Part shown: piece after piece, positions 33,863 through 45,662 of the stretch | Layout: each line of letters opens with the position of its first letter | How positions within the stretch are numbered: the first letter of the stretch is position 1 | Source: Euonymus europaeus | Taxonomy: Eukaryota; Streptophyta; Magnoliopsida; Celastrales; Celastraceae | NCBI GenBank assembly: GCA_963580455.1 | Contig: OY756960.1 | Coordinates: 30,563,238-30,627,237 of the forward strand | Direction: 5' to 3' | Length of the DNA: 64,000 nucleotides | Translations under genes and position numbers: made by a program | Notes under the pieces: generated by a model | Databases searched by the model: none | Told to the model about the DNA's origin: nothing | Seen by the model: the letters and a program-made list of their open reading frames with translations, nothing else

Positions 33863-33870
33863 TTTAAATA
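33863..33870 (-). promoter_or_regulatory. Possible TATA box for the antisense ORF
   Basis: Minus-strand TATTTAAA, 66 bp upstream of the antisense ATG. Chance occurrence is possible in AT-rich DNA. Confidence 0.35.
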
Positions 33871-36045
33871 GAGTGGAAGTTCAAACGGATAAGGATGGAA
33901 TTGTTTATTCAGGAAATCACGTATCGTTACGGGTGGATTGAGGGGCCAGTTGGATAAGAGCTGGCACGTCTACCCAGGTCTCTCGTGTCAGCAATTATTT
34001 TTTTTCCCTTATCAGGGAAGAGATAAGGTCAAGACTCGTATCTCGAGGTTAGCTTGGGGTTCTTGTGTTACACTAAACAATTGGAAATAAATGGTTTAGG
34101 AGTTACTCGCCTATGAATGAGATTGGATTAAGGTGAACCAGTGGAGTTCTTAATGCTGACATGATGAGGCTTATGTTGTTGTTGGAGGGAGTTTTGCTCG
34201 AATGATTACAAATGATGTAGTGATGGTTGTCGTCAGTTAATAATGTTAACTAGGGGAAGGAACCTTGTGTTCGTGATGATCTATTACTCTAATATGATTA
34301 TTATTAATGTGATCTATTACGGGTGTATGCATGTTGGACCCCTATGAGTGGATAATGACAATGAATGTATGAAATTACTTAAAATGATGTAAAGGACTGC
34401 TTGGTTTCTATGATGATGTGTGGTCGAGAAATTGCGGAAATGTCTACAAGTGTGTGTGTAACATATATATATTTGTGGGTTGTATGTGTGTGTGCGTTTA
34501 TATATTGTTGTAAAATGTTGGGTTGGTGTGAGATTGATGAAAGACATACGCGTGGGAACATGGGATGTGCGGTTATATTGAAGTTGTGAAGGGGCCACTG
34601 ACAGGTCGTCACCAAAACGTGAGTTGGGACGGAGTATGTGGTGTGATGACGCACACATAAGATGATTATGATCTTTCTTTGACATGGTAGCGCGGCTACC
34701 GCAATATGCTTGTAAATGAATGGTTGTGGCCTAGATGGGGTCAAGCTAGTGACTCCCTTGACATAATAATCGAGACCATAAGTGGTTCCGGTAATTTATA
34801 ATTCTGACCAACTATGTGGCCATGATAAAATAGAAGCTCGATGTACTTTATAATTAATTAACTGGTGGATAGTCTATAAGGAAGTTTCAGCAGTTATAGT
34901 TGTGTGATACTAAGCTATAGAGACAAGCTTGCTGCAGAGATAAGTTTGTCGAGATTCTTGGATTGTGAGTGATACCAGTTGTGAGTGATAGCTCATGGGC
35001 TAGTTCCAATCATAGGTGAATTTGATTGAGTGGAGCAAGTGGTGTGCTCTTTCCTGTCTTATTAATAGGATACATATGATCTAGATAATATTAGGTTAAT
35101 GGAGGTAGGAAAAAAAAAAAAAAAAACCCTTAACGTGTGGATGTTGGATACGTTGAATCTACATCTTCTTGTGCTAACGGTTGTGTTTGAATGAAATTAG
35201 TCGACCTGTTCGTGGGTCGAAGTTGTGGATTTGCATGTATTGTGAATTAAGTACAAACTCAGTTGGGTAAAGAGGTACTGAGCGAGAGGGGTTGCTCACG
35301 ATGAGCTAAGGACAGGATAGTGGTCGTGCCTACGATCTTGCATTGAATAACTTGAGATTCAGGATAGTTGAAGTTGTGTTTGGACGAATAACTTGAGATT
35401 CTGGATTGGCGTGGGATAGTCAGAGGGAAACTAGACGAGAACAAGAGATATGTAACTGTGATGAGTTTGAGATAGGGCGACTGCTAGGCCGACCCCATGA
35501 GGGTGATTCTTATCGAGATGCCACGGGATGGACAAGTGAAGTGTGTGGAAATTGGGATGTTTACGATGCTCATAACCTCACGAAATATGATCTAGGTTTA
35601 ATTTCGACAACTGTGGGATGGTTTGCCGTGAATTTCGTGTGGAATTGAGAGAATTGGCGAATAAAATGCATGGGCTATACTTGGTGACGAATGAGTGAGA
35701 ATTGAGTGATTATCTGTGTGAAAGCAATGCGTTAAAAACAAAAAAAAAGAAGAAATGATGAATCTCTATACCATACGTGGTGAGGTATGATTTGCTAGTG
35801 AATATGCCTTTATATATATGACTCCTGCTGTGGACGTGTACTTTGGATTTGAGTGAAACTAGCTGCTAGATTCGTTGGTTGCTAACGCGGGATTGATGAT
35901 AATAAACATAATTCATGCTAAATGCTTCCTGAGGTAAAGGGGGAGGTTAATTTGTGATGTGGTGTGGGGGCAAGAAAGTGAAGAAACAATGTGTTTCGCT
36001 ATACACTTTACGTGTGAGTTTAAATTTCGAGGACGAAATTATTTT

Positions 36046-36058
36046 AAGGAGGGAAGGA
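36046..36058 (+). other. Polypurine tract of the LARD element
   Basis: AAGGAGGGAAGGA immediately before the 3' LTR. Confidence 0.85.
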
Positions 36059-37986
36059 TGTGATATCCTGACCCGAAAATAAATGAATATTGAATAGGAG
36101 AGTGACACGTGTACAATGGTACCCGGGGGAGTCCGAAAATTAAATGCGGATTAAAGGAATTTATTCCAAAAATATATAGACATATATATATAGATGAGAT
36201 ATATATATATACATAGATATATGTATATCGAGACATATATGTATATAGATATAAATTTAACAAAAAAAAAAAGACAATGTCAGAAGATTCTAGAGAGGCG
36301 GAGAAACAGAAGATAAGTAGTAAAAAAAAGGGAAAAGTAATGGAAGAAAAAGGGAGAAAGAAAAACGAAACAGAGAAGAAAAAAAGAGAGGAAAAAATGG
36401 CATTTTCGCGTCTGAAACTTCGCCGGCGCCGCTCTCCGCCGTCCGGCCACCTCAAGTGACGAGACCGGTACCAATCTCTTCGTCTTCTCGAGACGTATGA
36501 AATTGCTTCAAGAATCACCTTGATCGGAGCTGTATAGCACCGGGAAAAGCCGTCGGAAGTTTCGGCCACCGCGAGCTTTGACAGTCGATTTCTCCCTCCT
36601 CCGACCTCCGATCGACGCGAGACGACCACCGTTGAGTTCGTCTTGGTGAGTACTACCAAACCCACTAGGTGATTTCCGGTGAAGGTCGCCGGAACTCCGG
36701 TGACCGAAATAGGGGTATTTCGGGTACTATTTGACCCGTTTGACCCGAGTTGACTTTTCGGGTAAAATTTACCCGTTTGACTAGATCGTATATGCTACGT
36801 ATTTACGCGGATTTTGAACGTATTTGAGAAGTTGTATTTGCCTTTGGTGTAGAACTGATATAGGAACCAAAATGGTGTACGTCGGGGAAAATACGGGAAA
36901 ACATTAGTTCGAGCGGGATGTGAGGCACGCTTCACGAGGTAGGGAATACTGTAATTTTGCATTATTTTGGGAATTTCCGTAATTATGTTTGAGCGATGAT
37001 TCTTGCGTTTATTAAATGGATTTGTGATTTTCAGATATAAATGTTTGATGGATTAATGTGAAATGAATGCTCGGGCCAAAGTGCCTACTACTGAATGTGG
37101 ATTGTGTGTGCATGTGTGAGTGTAAGTGGTTGTCGTGAATACGTGAATAATTCCGTTATGTGGTAACCCTCTGCTTCTCATTGAGAAAAGTGTTGTCTTT
37201 ATACTGAATGCATGTGATTGAGCATTTGTTTATATTTGGGGATTATGGAAATTGTGGGGGATTGTGATGTGGAGATCGCAGAGATGTGGAAGAGGCCCTG
37301 TACGTACAGCGGGTGGAAATCCGAGTAAGGATTCACTATGCGGCCACATAGTGAAGGGGTGGCAAGTCCTGGGTAGAAGAAGGTGCCTACCTTCCTTACT
37401 TGTAGATTGCTTCCGGCGATGAGGTCGGCAAGCGGAGAAAATAGCTTCCGACGAGGAGGTCGGTAAGCGGAGAAGCATGGTTCCGGCGATGAGGTCGGGA
37501 CGCGAAGGAATATGGTTTCCGACGAGGAGGTCGGAAAGAGAAACGAGTGGGTTACGGAGGGAGTTGGGGAATTGGAGTGATGTTATGTTGATATGTTACT
37601 GTTGATATTTCACTGTGATTATGTGTGTATGTATGCGGTATTCCCTACTGAGCTTCGACTCACCCCTTTCCCCTTATTGTGTTTTGAACAGATGAAGTGG
37701 TGATGGCCAGTCGGACCGTGGGTGCAGACAAGACAGAAGTTGGTGTACATACCGGGTTGCAGTGTAAGAGGTTGCATAAATCGAGAGAGAGTTGGGGTAC
37801 TGAGCGGGTGTCTCAGCTGAGATGTATGTAGCTCTATTTTTATATAAAAATATACATATATATATATGCTTTTGTATACGTATATATATTTTATTATGTT
37901 AATTAAGTGTTATTAGTTGGAAAAAAAATTATAGGCGGGAGTATGAGTTAGTTACACGTCACGTGCCTGAGGATCGGGGCGTGACA
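36059..37986 (+). repeat. 3' LTR of the LARD element
   Basis: 1928 bp, same ends as the 5' LTR. A second copy of the 35-bp minisatellite begins near 37411. The right edge abuts the AAATT duplication. Confidence 0.93.
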
Positions 37987-37991
37987 AAATT

Positions 37992-38062
37992 ACATTCAAC
38001 TAATACTCAATTAGTTGTAAATAATTATTGGTCAAATAGCGGTTGACCATCATTTTCCAACA
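37992..38062 (-). repeat. 3' LTR of copia element 2, proximal part
   Basis: 71 bp matching the end of the 43336-44326 LTR. On the minus strand it starts TGTTGGAAAATGATGG and is preceded by the tract TGTGGGGGAT (38063-38072). Confidence 0.88.
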
Positions 38063-38658
38063 ATCCCCCACATTGAATGGAAACAGACGACAATTTAGAC
38101 ACAAGGATTTGTCTGAGATTGAAAACTTGTCTGAGAGTGCAGTAGGACCAATACTGCATCGAGATCGGTAGCTTTTGGCTTTGAACCTTCCCTAGTGAAA
38201 ATCTACCGGACTTACTTAACTAGTCAGTGGACTGACGCCTTGAACTGCCAGTTGTTTATGTAAGCCAAAACAATAAACCTCACACAACAATGATCCAATT
38301 CATAATTGGTTCTCAGTTGTGTTCGTTGTTTCAGCCATGAACGTCTTGGGTTCAGCGAGTGCTTTAGAAAAAATCGCCTTTTAAATATTTTCATAGAGTC
38401 GGCCTTACTCTTCACTCACATAGGTGATGTCCTATCAAGTATTCTCTTATACTCCACTTGTATATTTACAAGATATATGAATCATTAAAAGCATAGCTTA
38501 ACCTTAACACGCTTCTTAGTAGTTCTTGGGGCATCCAAGGAATGGGATAGAGTGAAACTCTATACTGCTCATACTTAAGTTATTCTCAACTTATGTTTTC
38601 CTATTGAACCTAGTCCATGGGATCTCGAATTGCTAGATTAGGTTTCCATCGAGATAAC
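38063..38658 (-). other. Copia 2 polypurine tract and 3' non-coding region
   Basis: Includes minus-strand GTGGGGGAT next to the 3' LTR. The remainder separates RNase H from the LTR and has no coding motif. Confidence 0.65.
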
Positions 38659-39336
38659 CTATTTAGCTAAGGCTTTTAAGCCCATTCCCCTCGATGCACA
38701 GTCTGTCACCTCTCTACTTAAACCTTTTGTAAATGGATCCGCTAGGTTTTCCTTAGACTTCACAAAGTCTAAGGAAATTATTCTAGTAGAGAGTAACTGT
38801 CTTACGATATTATGTCTACGACGAATGTGTCTAGACTTACCGGTATACATCAAATTTTGTGTTATAGCAATTGTAGCTTGATTATCACAATGAATGCAAA
38901 TTGCAGGCATAGGCTTTGGCCATATAGAAATGTCCTCCAAGAAGTGACGAAGCCACTCTGCTTCTTCACCAGCTTTATCCAAAGCTATAAATTCTGATTC
39001 CATCGTATACCATGTTATGCACGTTTGCTTTGAGGACTTCCATGAAATAGTTGCCTCTCCTAAAAGGAATACATAGCCACTTGTGGATTTTGATTCCTCC
39101 GAATCTGCAATCCAATTAGCATCACTGTATCCTTCTAAAATAGCCAGGTACTTACCATAGTTCAAAACATTAGTTTTTGTTTTGTTCATGTACCCTAATA
39201 CTCTCAATAGAGCTTTCCAATGCTCATGTCCAGGATTACTTGTGTATCTGCTTAGTTTACTAACAAAGTACGCAATATCTGGCCTTGTGTAGTTCATGAT
39301 GTACATTACACTGCTTATAATTCGAGAGTATTCCAA
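38659..39336 (-). pseudogene. Copia 2 RNase H
   Basis: Shows [45 protein letters not shown] and CDNQATIAI, ending [12 protein letters not shown]. It is in the same frame as the reverse transcriptase, separated from it by one TAA at 39341-39343. Confidence 0.88.
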
Positions 39337-39339
39337 TTG

Positions 39340-40359
39340 TTAAATATTATCTCCAGTATTCTTATGTAAGACCTTATGAGGGAGAAACAGACTATTACCA
39401 TCTTTGATGACATGTCCTTTAAACCTTTCAATCACTTTCTCTATATAGTGTGACTGAGATAATGCTAGGCCTTCCAATGTTCTGGAAATTTTAATGCCTA
39501 GTATCACATCCGCTTCACCCACGTCTTTCATGTCGACGTTCTTTGATAGCATTTTCTTGGTTTTGTTGATGATCTCAACATTTTGACCAAGAATTAGCAT
39601 ATCATCGACATATAGACAAATGATTACACAATCATTGTTTACCAATTTTGTGTAAACACATTTGTCACACTCGTTGATTCGAAATCCATCTCGAATCACT
39701 ACTTGGTCAAATTTTTCATGCCATTGTTTTGGAGCTTGCTTTAGCCCATACAATGATTTGACAAGTTTACATACCTTATGTTCTTGTCCTTTGACCTTGA
39801 ACCCTTCAGATTGTTCCATATATATCTCCTCTTCGAGTTCATCATTCAGAAATGCTGTTTTTACATCCATTTGGTGAATCATCAAGTCATATAGCAATGC
39901 TATAGCAATTGACGTCCGCACGGATGTAATTCTTGTGACTGGTGAATAAGTATCAAAGTAATCTAAACCTTCCTTTTGTGTAAAACCTTTGGCTACGAGC
40001 CTTGCTTTGTACTTATCTATGGATCCGTCATCCTTAAGCTTTTTCCTGAAGATCCATTTACATCCAATTGGCTCATTCCCAGGTGGGAGATCAACCAATT
40101 CCCAAGTATGATTACTTAGAATTGATTCTATTTCACTGTTTGCAGCTTCTTTCCATAATTGAGCATCTAGTGTTGACATTGCTTCCTTGAATGTCTGAGG
40201 CTTCGTCTCTAACATATATGTTAGAAATTCAGAACCAAAGAACTTCAAGACTTTTGGTCTCTTGCTCCTTCTTGGTTCCTCAACCTCTTGTTCTACATTT
40301 TGTTCTTTCTCAGAAAATGAATCTCTTTTCTTTTCTGAGAGATTTCGATTCGTTTGCAC
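39340..40359 (-). pseudogene. Copia 2 reverse transcriptase
   Basis: Contains RRSKRPKV, CKWIFRKKLKDDGSIDKYKA, DVKTAFLNDELEEEIYM, YGLKQAPKQWH and the catalytic YVDD (ICLYVDDMLILGQ). The frame upstream is displaced by an inserted base near 40410, so translation from integrase would not reach it. Confidence 0.9.
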
Positions 40360-40471
40360 GGAGATATTTCCTCAAAAAATTCCGCATCTCTCGTTTCCAT
40401 GATTGTATTTAGATATCATCTATCTCAGATTTGTGTACCAAAAATCTGAATGCACTGCTATTTTGAGCATA

Positions 40472-40816
40472 TCACAAAAATATGCAATCCACAGTTTTAG
40501 GTCCAATTTTGACTTGCTTTGGTGGAGGTACTGCCACCTTAGCTAGACACCTCCACACTTTCAAATATTTGAAAGAGGGTGGTCTCTTATTCCACATCTC
40601 ATATGGAATACTACATGTTTTCTTGTGGGCCATTCTATTAAGAATATAATTAGCAGTTAGCACTGCTTTCCCCCACAAGTTTTGCGGTAGCCCAAAACTT
40701 ATTAACATGGAATTAACCATTTCTTTTAAAGTTCTGTTCTTTCTTTCAGCAATTCCATTTTGCTGAGGTGTATATGATGTTATTGTTTGGTGGATGATCC
40801 CAAAATCAATACACAA
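40472..40816 (-). pseudogene. Copia 2 integrase, C-terminal part
   Basis: Starts CIDFGIIHQTITSYTPQQNG and carries the catalytic Glu in NGIAERKNRTL and the RPPSFKYLKVWRCLAKV block. Separated from the N-terminal half by one inserted G near 40845-40850. A stop ends it after DCIFL. Confidence 0.87.
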
Positions 40817-40835
40817 CTCATCAAAAAGAGCAGAA

Positions 40836-41411
40836 TCATATTCTCCTCCCCTTATCGGACCTTAGTGCCTTGATCTTTTTACCAAGTTGATTCTCAACTT
40901 CATTTTTATATTTGATAAAGTTGTACATTGCTTCATTTTTGCTAGTTAACAAATAAACATAGCAATATCGTCTACAATCATCGATGAATGTAATGAAGTA
41001 CTTCTTTCCACCTCTACTTTGAACAAATTTCAAGTCGCATAAATCACTATGGATTATTGCTAGAGGCTCAGTACTCCTTTCAATTGTGTGAAAAGGTTTC
41101 TTGGCAAACTTTGCTTCAACACATGTTTCACATTTATGGTTGACATCCAAATTAAATTTGGGAATTAAACCTAAGTTTGCCAACTTTTTCATTGTATCAT
41201 AGTTTACATGTCCTAATCTACCATGCCATAAATATGGAGAGACAACAATGTAAACTGAAGATTTATCTGTATTCATAACAATTTTTGGGTATAGAAACCT
41301 GCTGGTTTTATCAATTACAGTAATGTTGGCCTTAAAAAGCCCATCACACATATACCCCTTCCCCACAAAAGTTCCATCCTTGGAAACTACAAATTTATTG
41401 GATTCAAACAC
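40836..41411 (-). pseudogene. Copia 2 GAG-pre-integrase and integrase core
   Basis: HHCC zinc region (HGRLGHVNY..CETC), then the DDE core with acidic residues in IHSDLCD and LRSDKG. Begins after an inserted G at about 41412 that breaks the join to protease. Confidence 0.87.
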
Positions 41412-42009
41412 AACCTTTGAATCCCTTGCTTATCATCACAGGCACAGAAATCAGATTCTTACGAATCTCTGGAACATGTAGCACATTTTGCAGTGTAAGC
41501 TTCCTGCCTGAGGTGAACTTCAGAATAACCTCTCCAGTCCCTTCAATAGTGGCTGGAGCAGAGTTAGCCATGAAGATCTTCTCTCCATCATCCTTATTCT
41601 CATAAGATGAGAAGAGGTCCTCGTCGACGCAGATGTGTTTGGTTGCACCAGTGTCCACCCACCAGTCTTTGGTGTTAGTCACCAAATTTACTTGGGTGAC
41701 AACAGCAGCCAACATCTTTTCATCGTCACTATGCTCAACCAAGTGAGCTTGCTTGGTAGCTTTTTCCTTGACTTTAGCCTTTTTCGGCTTTTCAACGGGA
41801 ATTACAGGAATCACCCTATTTTTCATAGGAACATTGTTCCTGATTCCAAGGGTTGCAGCAGCAACAGGCACGCCTCCAACAGGAGTAGCCATCGGCATAC
41901 CTCCATTAGGAGTAGCCACGCCACCTAGGTTCACAACAGCAGGGGCAATATCATCACCTCCACTAGGGACGGTGGGTAACTCATTGTAGGCTTGTTGAAT
42001 TTGTTTCAT
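41404..42009 (-). pseudogene. Copia 2 residual gag linker and protease
   Basis: An Ala/Gly/Val-rich N-terminus (PMATPVGGVPVAAAT), a Lys-rich linker, then the protease site WWVDTGATKHIC, LQNVLHVPEIRKNLISV. Most of gag, including any CCHC knuckle, is absent, which suggests a deletion in the 5' half. Confidence 0.8.
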
Positions 42010-43335
42010 CTTTCACTACAATATCAAATATTGAAGTGAGTAAACAATATAATATAATCACCACAATAACACAATCATTATTGAAACACTTAAACACTTT
42101 CCAAGAAAATACTTTGTCAATTAAATATGTGTCTTTAAAAATTAGCAACCCGGTTTATTCCCAGGAAAGAAGGGGCCTTCCAAATAATATGGCGCACAAT
42201 TAAGTAACTCATTTCCTGGACAGAATTTTCCAAGATACTAAGATTTAAAGTCACAAATAAAATATGAAAAGTTATTTAACCAATATATAAATAAAATATA
42301 TATTAAATATGATCAATTACCAAATCAATATAATTAAAAATAATAATTAAATCAATAACTTAATATTGCAAATTTGTATGGCTTGTCAACATACACGTGT
42401 GAATTGTTGTAACATGCAAAGTCAAATTGAATAACAATTATCTTTTATAAGCAAATATGTATTATATCATGTATATACAGAAGCAACGTTAGCTAATAGC
42501 ACGAAACACACAGTAGAATGCATATACAGTATTTGAAATATATTTGTACTTTAATGACCATGCATGTTCTTAATTAAATATTCAGTTTATGAATTAGACA
42601 AATAGCATGCACCAAAAAGCGTCAAATCTTCTATGTAAATATATATCAATTAGTAACTGTTTGACTAATAAATGTGCATTGGTTATTCGTTATTAATTTA
42701 ATAAATAGGGAAAAACAATACAATTACTCAATTGTCAATTTAATTAGTCAAAAATTCTAACGTATCAAAGAATATCAAATTAATAGTAAAAATTGACCGA
42801 TTAAATAAATTGATAAACTATTCTAACATGTCTTAGACTCCGGTTATAATATAGGGAAAAACTTTATTCAATAATTTAATAATTCAATTATGTATAGCTT
42901 ATGGTTATGCACGTATTACATGAGGAACAGTGGCATGCAAATACACATATCTGTATTTGTAAGGCAATACATGCATATGAATCAATAAATATGCACTAAT
43001 AATTAATTGTCAGTTTCAAAATTACACGTAACGCATGTAATAATAATCAATAAAAGGAAACAAAACAATTAATCTATTATCAATATAATTATCAAATACT
43101 CAAACGTGTCAAATAACATGCATTGCACGGAATCTTTAGTTTTTTTTTTTAATTTTAACGCATGTATGGATTCAATGAAACAATTCAGCAGATTGGCAAA
43201 GTTGAATGAAATACAAAGCTCAATAAGAAGAGTTGAATCAAGCAATATACACGATGAACAATAGATCATACAAGCATGTTATATATGTATTTAACTGAAC
43301 AGTTCAATAAGCAAGAAGGTTTTTCACCTTAAGAT
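42010..43335 (-). other. AT-rich, non-coding 5' interior of copia element 2
   Basis: About 1.3 kb between the 5' LTR and the first pol-like frame, without gag motifs and strongly AT-rich with GCATGC and TACATG strings. No TGGTATC primer site adjoins the LTR; the minus-strand sequence there is ATCTTAAGGTGAAAA. Confidence 0.6.
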
Positions 43336-44326
43336 TGTTGGAGATTAAACAATCAATACATATAAAACATGGAAAATAGAAATAGTTTATTTCATTAATA
43401 ATCAAATATAAGACTATGAACAATATTTATCATATATGTAGAATTGATAGTGAGAACAATCGAAGTTACCAAAGACCGGATCGAAATGCTAACACGAGAT
43501 TAAAGTGAGGTATGCGAATTGCAAATCTCTTTAAGGTGAAAATGCCCTAGCCACAGGTGTCAATGCTGAACTAGGCAAACACCTCCCAAGATACAACACT
43601 CCCTTCTACCAGTAGGTGACACAAGTATACCGGTAAGCTCGTTCGAACCAAGGATAGAATGCACTCTCAAGAAGAAGAAATTTCTACTGGAAGAAGGAAT
43701 AGAGTTTCGGCTCTAAAGTTAAGCTTTGGAGATATGGTGTAATCTTTCCATACCATTTGGGCTACTATTTATAGTAGAACCCAAGGAAAACGTATTAAAT
43801 CCAATATTAAACCGAATTAATATTGTAACGGAAATATTTGAATTAATTCTGTAACGGAAATTTTGAATTTCGAATAAGCCTCATGTCCACATTCAATGAA
43901 CCTGGGTAGTGGGCTAGTACAAAATATTAAGCCCAGATGGGCTACATAAGCCCGAGCCCGGGCCCACGTGTGTGTGTTTTAGTGAGCCCAAGCACATTAT
44001 GTAAAGTCTCTCTCCCTCACAAAAGCTTGGGTGTCATTGGCCAAGTCTTACATCTAACACTTGGGTTTATAAATCCAAGTCACACAACACAATTATGAAA
44101 TGTGGGATTCCCACGTTTCTATTATTTTGCACTCAATATATCATGCTTAACATGATCACTTTGGAGTCAATTTCCATTCAACCAAAAAATGGTTTTGGAC
44201 AACCTTTAACTTCAATCTCTAGTCTTCATATTGAATATTAGAACCCACTAAATTACATTCAACTAATACTCAATTAGTTGTAAATAATTATTGGTCAAAT
44301 AGCGGTTGACCATCATTTTTTCAACA
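43336..44326 (-). repeat. 5' LTR of copia element 2
   Basis: 991 bp, uninterrupted, ends TGTTGGA and TCAACA on the plus strand, flanked outside by CATAC. Confidence 0.92.
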
Positions 44327-44962
44327 CATACTACATGCCACTCAAATAAGATAACAGAGGTTATCGAATTGTTGCCTAAAATACTAAATCAATCTTAAAC
44401 TCAATATCCCTTCAGCCATCGAACTTACACAAATCTCGGAAATGATCAAAACAACCAAAAGCGACCAAATTGCTTGAGCTATAGGCATCTCTGAACCCTC
44501 CCATGTCTTTTACCTACATCGATTCTCCCCTTCAAACAACCAAATCAACAAATGCCTCCAAGAAATTGTTAATGGGTTTAACTAAAGTCAATAGAAGCAA
44601 GATTTGTACCTTGAAGATTCCTAAATTTGTAGATCAAATAATTTTCTCCAAAAACTTCAAATCAACTTTTACGAATTCTGATGCCTTGCCCATGCTTCAA
44701 AACATCAGATCGTTTAGAAATTGATTTAAATAGAAATGGTGCAGGAATGGAATTCTCCTTGCACAACTACCAAAAAACAAAAATGAGAAAGCAATGGTGA
44801 GACTTTCGTGAAGCTTTTTGGATTTCTTCCACTCCTCTTTTTCTAATTTAGTTGACTTTTCAAAAACCATAGGTCCTCAAGTTTGGTGAAATTACAACAC
44901 CCTGACAATTTAATTAATATTTCTTCCTCAAATTAAACGCATTTTCAAATCCGATTTAAACC

Positions 44963-45662
44963 ATGATGAAAGTGATTTGGGTTCTTGAATTTGTGCCTCA
45001 AGGGATTCGAGATTACGAAAATTCTAAAGCTAATTGTGTTAGGAAAATGCCAGAAACTAGAGAATGTTGTAAAGCCAAACTTATTGCTGTGAAATGTAGG
45101 AGTAATCAATGTTTTGTTGTTTCGCAATTCTATGAGATTCACAATCATGTATTTGCAACACCAAGAAAATTGCATATGTTGCGGTCTTATCGTTCTTTTT
45201 CTACTGTAAAAAAAAGCATTGACACAATAATTTTCAGCAACTAAAATTTCTATTCACCAGCAAATAAGTATTTTTGACCTTCAATCCGGAGGCATAGAAA
45301 ACATAGGATGCATTGAGAAAGATTTTTATAATGCTTGAAGAGATGAGGTAGAGTTGTATGTTAGACACGATGCTTAGATGTTGATTGAATATTTTCAGGC
45401 GGAGAAAGAAAAGAATCCTGGATTTTTTTTCACATTTGAGATGGATTTTTTTTTTAGATAACCTGATTTCATTAGCCTGATTTGAGATGGATTTTGAAAA
45501 TAAGGTTAGACATTGTTTTTGGGCTAATGCACAATCTAGGAGATCTTATCATGTATTCGGTGATGTCATTGTATTTAACACTATATATAACACAAATCGC
45601 TATGGCATGATATTTGCTCCATTTGTTGGAGTGAATCATCATGGCCAAAATAGTCTTTTAGC
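44963..45662 (+). pseudogene. FAR1/FHY3-related protein fragment
   Basis: The FAR1 DNA-binding domain end is readable: NCVRKMPETRECCKAKLIAV, VSQFYEIHNHVFATPRKLHM, LRSYRSFS. After a break, MULE-transposase-derived segments follow: GGIENIGCIEKD, EKEKNPGFFFTFEMD, CFWANAQSRRSYHVFGDVIV and YNTNRYGMIFAPFVGVNHHG. Stops at about 45244 and in the middle, plus a 44-bp tandem duplication near 45435-45500, disable it. FAR1 proteins are transcription factors derived from Mutator-like transposases. Only about 230 of some 700 residues are represented. Confidence 0.8.

Larger units (their letters stand above)
31419..36045 (+). other. Non-coding interior of the LARD element
   Basis: No plus-strand frame shows gag, protease, reverse transcriptase or integrase motifs. 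Small direct repeats such as AATAACTTGAGATTC occur at 35346 and 35388. The only notable open frame is antisense, at 33504-33797. Confidence 0.7.
29475..37986 (+). mobile_element. Young non-autonomous large-LTR Ty3-type retrotransposon (LARD)
   Basis: 8.5 kb with LTRs of about 1.93 kb starting TGTGATATCCTGACCCG and ending GGGGCGTGACA, perfect target duplications AAATT (29470-29474 and 37987-37991), a TGGTATCGGAGC primer site and an AAGGAGGGAAGGA polypurine tract. The LTRs differ by only about three positions in 1.93 kb, so insertion is very recent. The 4.65-kb interior encodes no gag or pol on the plus strand. The sequence CGAGGACGAAATTATTTTAA before the tract is typical of Tekay/Del-type chromoviruses, so this is probably a derivative mobilised by such a partner. 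Confidence 0.92.
28554..44326 (-). mobile_element. Ty1/copia LTR retrotransposon 2 (Tork-like), host of a nested element
   Basis: Minus-strand copia element with perfect target duplications CATAC (28549-28553 and 44327-44331). Its 5' LTR is 43336-44326 (991 bp). Its 3' LTR is 28554-29474 plus 37992-38062 (992 bp), interrupted by a younger element. LTR ends are TGTTGGA/TCCAACA. Protease, integrase, reverse transcriptase and RNase H are in copia order but with several single-base frameshifts and a stop. Gag is largely missing. No standard TGGTATC primer site follows the 5' LTR. Without the nested element it is about 7.3 kb. Lineage is tentative. Confidence 0.92.
27373..44907 (-). mobile_element. 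Solo-LTR-like Ty3/gypsy sequence split by nested elements
   Basis: Two parts, 27373-28553 and 44332-44907, become contiguous (about 1.76 kb) when the nested copia element and one CATAC duplication are removed. On the minus strand this starts TGTCAGGGTGTTG and ends GGGTCGTGACA, with 5-bp terminal inverted repeats TGTCA/TGACA. That end style matches large LTRs of Tekay/Del-type chromoviruses. No primer site or coding sequence adjoins it, so it is probably a solo LTR. The 5-bp flanks do not match, so this is inferred, not proven. Confidence 0.5.

Noticed and set aside
36039..36665. A 208-codon minus-strand frame in the LARD LTR, and its counterpart near 29.7-30.1 kb
   Set aside because: It runs through AT microsatellite and purine-rich LTR sequence (Phe/Ser/Tyr/Ile only), has no domain, and exists because the LTR lacks stops on that strand.
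27373..44907. A target-site duplication for the solo-LTR-like sequence
   Set aside because: The flanking 5-mers (TCTTT and ATTTA) do not match, so the solo-LTR call stays tentative.
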